Below, piece after piece: positions 12,679-20,928 of a stretch of DNA of 20,928 nt (positions are counted from its first letter, which is position 1; each line of letters opens with the position of its first letter). The DNA is taken from NCBI GenBank assembly GCA_900088475.1, contig FLMG01002024.1, forward strand, positions 20,357 through 41,284. The letters run 5' to 3'. The DNA comes from Hyphochytrium catenoides (taxonomy: Eukaryota; Sar; Hyphochytriomycetes; Hyphochytriales; Hyphochytriaceae). The notes under the pieces are model-generated. The model was not told the origin of the DNA. It worked only from the letters and a program-made list of their open reading frames with translations, and searched no databases. A program made the position numbers and the translations under genes.

Positions 12679-15435
12679 CTGGTTATTATAGAACTAATAG
12701 ACTGAGGCGCATAGAGAGAGGAGCAGTTTTGCCGCTGCTTCTTTGACTGGCCGACTAAGATGAGTTCTGCGCTTCAATGACTGTTAGTCCCTGGCCAGGC
12801 CAGTCGGACGGACAGTACACTGGGAACTAGTGGCAACCGTTGAGCATGAAGGCTTTTTATCTGCAACTTGACCTCTTCGAGTCCAAGGCGCTGTGTAAAT
12901 GTATGGAGATTGAGAGGTTATGACTCCTCGTGCGATGTGCGACAGAAGATATTACTACTGCGGAAGTGTGGTGCTTAGACGGTAATTTGGAGACAAAGGG
13001 TCATCATATTACTACTGGAAGTTTCTGTGAGGTGGCTGTGTGGGGGCCAGATGGTCATTACCTCTTCAAGCTCCCATTTACCCTCTATTTGGAATAATGA
13101 AGGAGAAACCGTTGCTATCACCAATTACTATAGGGCTTATTCCCTATTTGTCGTGGTGATCGTTAGTGTAAGAAAGCGTGAGCCGTCTTACTACGCCTAG
13201 CCTCATGGCTTAGCTATAGAGTTTATAAGGGTCTTATCCCATCTAGCTCCTGCCCTATTACTACAAATCGATTGAACCAAACAGAATCTCCATGAGGATG
13301 GGTGGGACGGTGAGAGATGGTTATAAAGGTACTCAACAGAGCCAAATTAGGTGGGTGGGGCGCAACCGTTATTTTCATTGTGTTGTCTTGCAAAGACTGA
13401 GGATTTTGTGGATACGTCGCGGTGTCGAGACAGAGTCATCGATTAGACACGATAGAAACTGAAGGAGACGCCTAAGTGACACAGGAGGAAAGCTGCCCCA
13501 CAAGACAGAGAGACAGAGGAATGGAGAGAGCTGACCACATGATGGGACGGGAGCCATCATTCCTCACATACTGGAGACTGGAGACTACTCATCAGACAAG
13601 TGACGAAGGGAAGTTGCTGGAGTCCGAGCAGCTACCTAGACGTGGATGTAGACCGTGTCCAACGTACCCTACTAGCAGCGTCAGGAGTCAGGAGGAGGAG
13701 ATCGAGGGCGGGCTAGCGAAGGTCTGGCAGAGGGGAAAATGGGGGGAAAAAAATCGAGGATTTCTCGGACAGTGATCAATAGAAGAACTACTGCAGCAAA
13801 GGAAGAAGAAGTTTCATCAGGAGGTGGCTGACGGACTGAAGGAGGCTATCTTTTTCCCGCCAAAAACGATCGCGAAAGGTCACACAACATAATATCACCA
13901 CCGCTGGTGCAGCACCCCGGCAGCTAGCAGCAGCAGCAGTGTGGCCGAGCGATCAACTTGTACCTCCTACTGGGGATCCATAGGTAACCCCGATGATGAT
14001 GAGGAGAAGTCCTGGCACTTTGTCACTACTACTAGTCAATCCACCAAACTGCGCCTGGCTCTTGGCATTGAAAAGCCAATCCTCCGACAAACTCGTCCGT
14101 AAGTGACACACTCGTTTCACGGCATCCTCTTCTCCACTAGAAAGAGCAGTTGTTCGTAAGTCAGATCGTCATATTATTGCTCCTGTTCTCGTCAAAATTC
14201 TTGTATGATGTTAGCTTATGTTAGCGACGTCAGACCGAAGATGTCAATCATCATGAATGTTCATTCTTTACACTACCTTTTCTTCTTCGGTCATCAGCGA
14301 CGTCTGTCTCAGCAGACCCAAAGAAGAAGCAGGGGTCGTTGGTGCGACGGTTGCGACAGAACCCTTCATCTACTACTTCATTGGTGGCTCTTGATGCTGC
14401 TGGGAGCTGGCGCTACTGCCGCTGCCTACCTGGTGTTGGCCTACCTACCTGGTGTTGGTGGTGTAAGAGGAGATGATGATGCGGTAGTAACGATGGACTG
14501 GGATAGAGCAACGGCAGAAAAAAGGAGGATGTTCGGTGGTGGTCGAGTTCCGCCTAAGTAGGGACAGGAGGAGGTCTCCCTCTTCCCCACCGTCACGTGG
14601 GATTGCAATTCTTCTGTTGCCCTACTAGTAGTAGCTGGCTGGCTGTTCTCAATTTCTATTTCACACAAGTTTTTTTTTGACCTGATCGCTACCATAACGG
14701 GTCGGTGCTTTCTACTCATAACATAAGGGCGCTGGCCACCACCCTGCCAAGAAAAACAGCAAGCGAGGTGAGTCGCCTTGGCAACCCCGACCTTCCTTCT
14801 TCTTGTCATCACAAGAGGGTTTTTAATAACCTTAGCTCTCACCTTCACGACGTCGTGAAAGACGAGCACAGAGATTTACTGCTGTTGATCATCGATCGTG
14901 CAGCAATAAAAAGCCATCATATCTTCTTCATTCATTGTGCTATTCAGAATCTCGTGTCGTGCTGGACTAGGAGTCGATCAAGCTCAGTTTGCCATTAGTA
15001 GTTCATATTATCACCACCAAGATCAGAAGTACGGCATCTACTCTAAATAGTTAGATGAAAAGTGACATTCGTGTGACATCATAACCATCGCTGTGTGGAA
15101 TGTGTCTGAGGTCAAGGTGAAAAATCAATTATTGATGAAGGTACACCTAGAGGTACTAGTAAGGAGCTACTGATATGTAAGACGTGCTCCGTAGAATTGC
15201 AATGACGTTGATTCTTGCGTTCTGAATGATCCCACCCTCTGCGTTACTATCACCGCACCGCTGATGACGCAGGTCGTTAGACTGCATGAGGATGGCAAAG
15301 AATAGCGAGCTAGCAGTCGTGTCGGGCGTGTCCTGCAATGCCTTGCTTTAGATTCTCCCCCGTGACTGATGAACAGCGCTTCAATAATTGTGAAGGAGAT
15401 TCACGTGTCGAGCTACAGACGCGCGGACGGACTAA
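12679..15435. other. Gene-poor stretch with short triplet repeats
   Basis: No gene was assembled. At 12780-12900 the minus strand has a coding-like frame (possible upstream exon of the 11648-12678 gene). Related short motifs 'ATATTACTACTG..GAAGT' recur at about 12951 and 13008. From 13900 on, short CAG, GAT, ACT and GGT triplet runs appear, plus a 16-base tandem duplication around 14424-14458 (CCTACCTGGTGTTGG). Open frames at 13476-13775 and 14205-14561 look like by-products of this composition. Confidence 0.5.
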
Positions 15436-17265
15436 TCAAAGGGCACCAAGATCGGCTCGGATTCCGCGAAATTTTTCCCGGATGTAGTCCTTAAGCGCAG
15501 TGGACAGGCCATTCTCAGGGTTAAAGTGCGCCAAGTGAGCCCGGTCACAGGTTGAACCTACTTCACTACCCCCCTTGCAGCCCTGAGCGGAGACGAACCG
15601 AAGACAGAGTTGTTTGCCATCCTTCTTTGGTACGTCGCGACTGATATTCGCCAAAGTCATGCTGCTCGCCAACCGGCTGTTCTTCCCACCACGTTCAGCC
15701 CGCGGTGATGATGAAGAACCTGATTTGTCTGAATGGAGACGATCGCCAGAAGAGGGCGAGTTCCTGGGACGCTTATTGTGGTCATGATGGCCATGGCCAG
15801 CGCTGTCCTCGTCGCGGTAGTACGTCTTTGTTGCTGCATCCTCGGTAACCACCTCAAGTTGAGCCTTTCTCTTGTGTTTCCGGTGATCCGATTCGTCGGG
15901 CGGCGAGTTCATATGGTGGACAAGCCCAGTGGACAATGGTGCACTGGCAGACTTTTCTCTTCGGCGACGATCAGTAGGAGACATTGACCGTTCTCTCTGC
16001 CGTTGATAGTCCCGGTCGTCTCCTTCTTCATGCTCACTAGACAAGGAGCGTTCCCGCCGATGTCGATGCTCCTCTTTGAGCTTGTTGGCACTGGCGATCA
16101 TTGCCGCCAGCGTTGGCTCCTTCCTGGAGAATAGCCTGATAACTTCAGCAGCAGCAGCTGGCAAGCCGCTGAGGGCGGAAATAGGTGTCTGCGCGACGAC
16201 CCGTTGCCACTGCTCAAATACTGAGTCAAGCCACGTCACAAATCCCATTAGAAAGGTGGCATCTGTGGGCATAGAGTGGGTTTCTTCCATGCAGAAGTCG
16301 TACGCTGCATTGGTAATGGAGCTCGTTGCCTCCGAGTAGAAGTCATTGGCAAACAGGTACAAGGAGTGCAACGCCCAGACAATGTCTGCCATGCTCCGGG
16401 GTTCCGTGTATGGAGGAAGCTTCGCACCTCTAGAAAAGTCTGCCATACTGATGCCATGAGGGTTGCGAGTAGGTATCCGATTAACAGGGATGAAGTGCAT
16501 AATCGATAGGCCTCGTACACCAAAGCCGAACTCATAGGCCCGCATCAGAAGAGCTGGAAAAGGCTGGAAGCGGACATTTTCGTCATTCTGCACACTTTCT
16601 AGGAGGGCGTCTGCACAAGAGTATTTTCCATCATGCTTTGGGCTCTTAATCTTGTTGTACATCTCTTTCTGATAGGGCGAAGGCAGAAAAGAGAACTCAT
16701 CTGCGGGCAAAAGAGCAGAAGCAGCAGCAGCTGCTTGCTGTTGTTGTTGCTGCTGAGCCGCTCTAAGTGCTGAGGAGAGAGCTGAACTGCCAGCAGATAA
16801 AAAGTCCGGGTTGTTGGGAGCTCCGACTACGTTGCTGTTGCCGCTGGAAGAATTTGTCGTTGTAGGTGACAATAAGATGCCGTGACTCTGAGATTCCGCA
16901 GTACGGTCCCGCATAAGAAAAGAGGTGCGCGCAAAGAGGTCGTCTATCCGTTCCTGCATCTGGCTAGTCTGAGCTTGAAATGCTTGTTGAAAAGTGAGGA
17001 GCGTAATGCGGAACTCGTTTTGCTGCTCTAGCAAACGCATTAGCAGATCGTTAGCTGCTGTGGTTGTGGCCAGAGGAATGCTTCTGACCGAGGGAGGAGG
17101 ATGCTGCAGCCTGCCATGCTGATGACTGGCTATAGAGAGAGGAAGAAAAGGCAAAGAAGAAGAGGATGAGGACTGGTGAGTGGTATGTGGGCCGGCGGGA
17201 AATGAAGAAGAAGGTTGACGAGATTGAGCTGCCGCTGCAGCTTGGGACGATGGGGGCAACGCCAT
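15436..17265 (-). CDS. 609-residue intronless protein: coiled coil, polyQ, RS-rich linker, CCCH zinc knuckle
   Basis: A single open frame of 610 codons. The ATG sits in GCCATGG, a strong initiation context. Residues 1-70 are Ser/Pro/Ala-rich. A heptad-like helix lies at about 72-120. A polyQ then polyA tract lies at 171-185. The central region, about 195-395, is the most globular part, with conserved-looking aromatic helices ('IVWALHSLYLFANDFYSEA', 'FLMGFVTWLDSVFEQWQRV'). About 398-540 is a charged Arg/Ser/Glu/His-rich linker resembling SR proteins. Near the C terminus C554, C563, C573 and H577 form C-X8-C-X9-C-X3-H, a CCCH-type zinc motif, followed by a basic helix. It could be a Gag-like protein of a retroelement (helical capsid-like core plus nucleic-acid-binding knuckle) or a cellular RNA-binding protein. 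No protease, reverse transcriptase or integrase lies downstream and I see no flanking LTR. Lack of introns contrasts with every other gene here, which favours a retroelement or retrocopy origin. Being coding is likely; the role is open. Confidence 0.72.
   Translation of the reverse strand: MALPPSSQAAAAAQSRQPSSSFPAGPHTTHQSSSSSSLPFLPLSIASHQHGRLQHPPPSVRSIPLATTTAANDLLMRLLEQQNEFRITLLTFQQAFQAQTSQMQERIDDLFARTSFLMRDRTAESQSHGILLSPTTTNSSSGNSNVVGAPNNPDFLSAGSSALSSALRAAQQQQQQQAAAAASALLPADEFSFLPSPYQKEMYNKIKSPKHDGKYSCADALLESVQNDENVRFQPFPALLMRAYEFGFGVRGLSIMHFIPVNRIPTRNPHGISMADFSRGAKLPPYTEPRSMADIVWALHSLYLFANDFYSEATSSITNAAYDFCMEETHSMPTDATFLMGFVTWLDSVFEQWQRVVAQTPISALSGLPAAAAEVIRLFSRKEPTLAAMIASANKLKEEHRHRRERSLSSEHEEGDDRDYQRQRERSMSPTDRRRREKSASAPLSTGLVHHMNSPPDESDHRKHKRKAQLEVVTEDAATKTYYRDEDSAGHGHHDHNKRPRNSPSSGDRLHSDKSGSSSSPRAERGGKNSRLASSMTLANISRDVPKKDGKQLCLRFVSAQGCKGGSEVGSTCDRAHLAHFNPENGLSTALKDYIREKFRGIRADLGAL
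16733..16757 (-). repeat. Polyglutamine codon repeat inside the 609-residue ORF
   Basis: Mixed CAG/CAA codons give seven glutamines (171-177), followed by alanines from GCA/GCT codons. The CAG/CAA mixture interrupts pure CAG, which should make it more stable than a pure triplet array. Confidence 0.9.
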
Positions 17266-18917
17266 GGCGCTGGGGAGCCCGCCGCTTGCAATAGCGCGAT
17301 ACTGGGTTTATGCTAGCAATAATAACTGCTTGGTGTTGGGTGGCAGCAGGGAGCCATTCACACAATCTACCGGTCCTATTGGTAGAAATAGCAAACCAAA
17401 GAATGGCCCGACAATAGGTGCCCTGCAGAAGAGCCCAACTGAACGTAGCTGAAAGCGAGAGAAAAAGGCATTAGTATTGGTGGGGCCACTGAAGAAAGTT
17501 CCAAGCTATAGTAGCAGGTTAGAAGGTTAGCCAAGCTAGAGTGCAGCGGAGTAGCAGCAATTCGAAGCCTTCCGATTGCTCCTTGTTGATCTCTCTCTTT
17601 CTTATGAAGTTTTCTTTAAGGGGAGCATTTGTGCAAGGGCTAGTGCCTTATTGCGGAAGTGGGGCAGAGGGGATATAGTTGAATGGCAGTAAATGTGTTG
17701 CCAGGAGGGCGACGTCATAAGGCACAGCTTGATCCTCGAGCGAGGAACAGGGGAGGTGGAGACCATGGCAGTTGAGGAATCGTAGTACTAGGGGTGATCT
17801 AAGGCAAAGAGAGACCCAAAAGTGGTACGGCTCCCGTGGCGACCAGCGACCCCGACGACAATAGTTGGCGCTAGCTGTTTGCTAGAATGCCAGTAGCAAG
17901 CGGGGTCATGATGATGATGGTCACAGAGGTAGCACGGCAAATAGACTACAAGAAGGTGCGGGAATGTCCCTGTGGTCGTGGTGGTAACTACTAAGGGCAA
18001 GGCAGTAGAGCGAACGACCACGACTGCGCAGAAGAGGACGCCCCACCACCAGTTTGCCGCATCAGTTGAGCAGGAATAATGAAGACAACAAAGGAAGGAG
18101 CAGGATCACTGTCCGTGCCGGTAGTAGTCAAAAGATAGCTTACCTACTATCTAACTGCTGAGTCTTTCTACCGAAGGATCAGCGTCTGAGGCTAATGAGA
18201 AGGACCTCATTAGCAGTGGCGACAACAACCTAAGGGTGAGCCCCCGTCACAGCCTTTGTCTGAGACGCTGCCTCTTCCAGAAGAAGTACGTCCAATCGTA
18301 GACGACGTGGTGCCCTCCTCCTCCTTCACTTCTCCGTTGCCGCCGCTGCCCCTACTACCTCTATCGACGACGACAGTCACAACTTTTATAAGTTTAAGCT
18401 TCAGCAGTCAGATGGATGACTTCTCATCGACCATCTCCTCTGACCTGCTTGCTTTGCTTTGCCAGGGGCTGGTGCTGTTTTCTGACTGCTGTTGGCTGAT
18501 GGCTTTGGAAGTAGCATCATCATTGTTTAGTAGGAAGAACACTGCTCGCTGATGGCTTGATGGCTGCTGGATGAAGGATCAGAACCCAAACAGTAGGTAC
18601 ACGAGCGCTTATCGGGAATACTAAAGTCCGATGGCTTCTTATGTCACCTGTCTGTATTTGGGGGTACAACTCCCTACCTTAATGTAAGCCAATAGTATAC
18701 ACCACATGGTCTCTAACAGGGAGTACGCACATGAAGAAGTTGCAAGGGCAGATTCGTGATGATATGTAGCAGAATATGGAATAGGAAACAACTTGTACCA
18801 CCGAAATGACAGAGCCTTCCTCGTCAAGGCACACACACCATGACGGTGGTCGTACGCACAGTACCTCAAGATCTGTTGACAAACTCCAAACCTGGTCGCT
18901 GAGCCCTCAGCTGTCCC

Positions 18918-18966
18918 TCATGATGATGATGATGACACATGATGAAGGAGGAGGAGGAGAAGAAGA
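18918..18966. repeat. Compound triplet repeat (ATG)n then (GAG/GAA)n
   Basis: Five ATG units are followed by ACACATGATGAA and then a GAG/GAA run. It is one of the densest of many similar short triplet arrays in the right third of the window and lies in apparently noncoding DNA. Confidence 0.85.
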
Positions 18967-20910
18967 AGGGAAAAGTATAGTGATGATGGCTTTCTTCTTC
19001 CATCGTCGATGCTGCTGCGTCTTCTTTCTTCTTCTTCTTTACATAGTTTCCTGATGGTAACACTACTGTCTAATCATCATCCTCCGTCCTGCCAAGCCTA
19101 GTTGACCCTTCTCCTTCGTCTGATCGCTCAATGATGATGATAGATGATTGTGATGTCATCATCGATGTCCTCATCACGACCACCGACGACCTGTTGAAGT
19201 GGGAAGCAGTGGCCAGCCGTCTTTTTTCAGCAGGGATGACCAGCAGACGACGACCGTCAGTAGGAGGAGGAATGCTGATGATTGATGACAGCTTCTGCTT
19301 GCGGCGGTTCTGCTCACGCTTTCCTCCCGCTTCATATTTTTTGCCAGAGTGAAGATATAGAAGTACTAGCTAACTCGCCGCGGCTTGTTGTCTTCTGCAA
19401 GCGCTTAATATGTCTTCTGGTGGTGGATAATAGCTAGATATAGATATAAACCCCAGCCCTGAAGAAACTAACTATCGGATCAACACCAAGAAGAAGAACA
19501 GTTAGTAGGAGGACGAGTAGGAGGAGGAAAGGACAAAAGAAGGTCAAAATAGAGAAGAGTTTCTTCCTTTACATCGACTTCTTTAGCATCATCAGCCATC
19601 GTGATAGATAGCAGTACTCAACGACACGTGGGTATGACACTATTTAGGCGACCCAGACCCATGGCTCTTCTTCTACTAATTTTCCGACAGCACTATTATG
19701 AAGCCATCAACAAGGACTCGCGCCTTCTTGTTTAATAAAATGCCAAGGTGTACCTTACTTCGAAAGTAGTGGGGCACGATCTGCCGCTCCCTAAGAAGTG
19801 ACTCTGAAAGACGTGAAAGGCAAGTCCGTGGGCATCGGGCGACAAGACAGAGTGAGACATAGACAGCAGCAGCAACACGAGAAGAGCGGTGACTACTGGT
19901 TAATGGGCCTACAATACGGGAAAGAGGAGACGAATATGTTGATACGGTCCACCACCGGGAAGTTCATTCTCAAAGTAGGAGGGAGACGACACAGAAAAGT
20001 CAACGGTCCCGGTCCGAGTGTTTTAGCAGTGGAGGAGGCAACTAGAAGAAGGTAGCAACCAGAGTCACATGAACCGAGAAAGGGCGGATGTCTTGTCAGC
20101 TAGGAGGATACAGGAAGAAGGATGATGGGGAGAAATCAAGTAAAAGCACCCTGGAAGAACGAACGGAGAAAAAAGGTGATAACCACTGCCTCAAGTAGGG
20201 CCCCAGGACCCTTTCCAACCTGCTATTCCCCCGTCCAACCCACCTCTCCGCATTTTATCTCTGTCTCTATTACTGCTATTATGCGTCTTCTCCGCTACCG
20301 ACAAAGCCTAGGAAGCGGCTCGCTGTTGTTAACTCTAGCTTGCTTCTTCAGAACAGGAGAAAGCGCCTCATCAACAAGAGAACATTAGGTATAAAGACAG
20401 AACAACCACCGACGACAAGCAGAGCCCATGATGACGATGTTGATAATAACGGGAACCGAGTATGATAGAGCCGAGATGCTGCCACCACTTCTAACAACCT
20501 TCTCAAGATCTCCTTCATTATGCTGACAACAGCACCACAACCCCATTGATCTTCGTCATATATATTATAATGACGGCCGCTGCTGCAGGTGTCATCAGCT
20601 CCATCCACCTCCTTCGTCGTCACCAAGAACCCTTTGTCTCGTCGTCGCTGCTGTCGATCGTGGGTTGCAATCCGGTCCACCGCTGCTAATAATCAGAGGT
20701 CGTCGGTCCTCGTAGTCCTTCGTTAGCTGCAGCTCCAGCAGCAGGGAGGAGAAGAGCTGATGATGATAATGATGGTGGTGGACAAGGTGGTGGATCTTGC
20801 TGCAGTGACAAGAGTTATTCTTCCTCTTCTTGTTGTTAGACCGACCGTTACAGAAGATTTCTTAGAAGGGTGGTGCCACCCCTACCACGGCCTCTCTGTT
20901 TACTGTTGTA

Positions 20911-20928
20911 TTCTCTCTCTCTCTCTCT
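20911..20928. repeat. (CT)n microsatellite running off the window end
   Basis: Nine CT/TC units reach the last base, so the true length is unknown. A contig or window break at such a tract is common. Confidence 0.9.

Larger units (their letters stand above)
17266..20928. other. Gene-poor DNA rich in GAT, GAG, CTT and ACT triplet runs
   Basis: I found no convincing gene. Short cryptic triplet runs occur throughout, for example around 17908-17922 (ATG/GAT), 18918-18962 (ATG then GAG/GAA), 19017-19042 (CTT), 19128-19142 (ATG) and 20757-20795 (GAT then GGT). They produce many open frames rich in Asp, His, Ser or Leu with no domain character. The most protein-like frames are 18256-18552 (+), Pro/Ser-rich, and 19798-20055 (+), but neither resembles a known family. 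Confidence 0.55.

Noticed and set aside
14205-14561. 118-codon plus-strand frame
   Set aside because: Composition follows local triplet repeats and a 16-base duplication; no family resemblance, no splice logic.
17788-18021. Minus-strand frame with a His-rich 'DHHHHD' segment, a possible metal site
   Set aside because: The His run is an ATG/GAT triplet repeat read in reverse; the rest is Thr/Val filler.
18256-18552. Pro/Ser-rich plus-strand frame starting 'SETLPLPEEVRP'
   Set aside because: Starts without ATG and continues into Leu/Ser runs typical of this repeat-rich region; kept only as a remark.

Overview
This is nuclear DNA from an intron-rich eukaryote. Its genes are split by GT-AG introns of about 70-370 bases. 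There are no bacterial operon signals and no rRNA or tRNA that I can see. Intergenic and intronic DNA carries many (CT)n/(GA)n microsatellites and cryptic triplet repeats. The protein families (Ragulator p18-like, TEY-type MAP kinase, PH, NTF2-like and C2 domains) are pan-eukaryotic. I infer a unicellular or algal protist but cannot name the lineage from sequence alone.

Layout. Positions 91-1904 (+) hold a six-exon gene for a LAMTOR1/p18-like Ragulator lipoprotein. A 392-base convergent gap follows. Positions 2297-5700 (-) hold an eleven-exon MAP kinase with TEY activation loop whose last two exons add a C-terminal WW domain resembling that of Pin1. Only 167 bases upstream of its ATG, another minus-strand gene ends (5868-9123). 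It encodes a protein of about 630 residues with a PH domain, an NTF2/SnoaL-like domain and a C2 domain. Positions 9124-11271 are unresolved: I see isolated exon-like pieces, a GA minisatellite and small inverted repeats. Positions 11272-12678 (-) hold an unrecognised basic, low-complexity protein gene, possibly with extra 3' exons. Positions 15436-17265 (-) hold a 609-codon intronless ORF with a coiled coil, a polyQ/polyA tract, a central helical region, an Arg/Ser-rich linker and a CCCH zinc knuckle. It could be a Gag-like or RNA-binding protein. The remaining right-hand third is gene-poor and full of short triplet runs.

The left 9 kb is a cluster of signalling genes: a membrane scaffold of the TORC1/MAPK pathway, a MAPK, and a lipid-binding adaptor. 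The most interesting item is the MAPK-WW fusion. A proline-directed kinase is joined to a WW module whose residues match the phospho-Ser/Thr-Pro binding class, which suggests binding to its own product sites. All exon structures were spliced by eye from reading frame, phase and family alignment. One junction in the C2 gene could not be made canonical.
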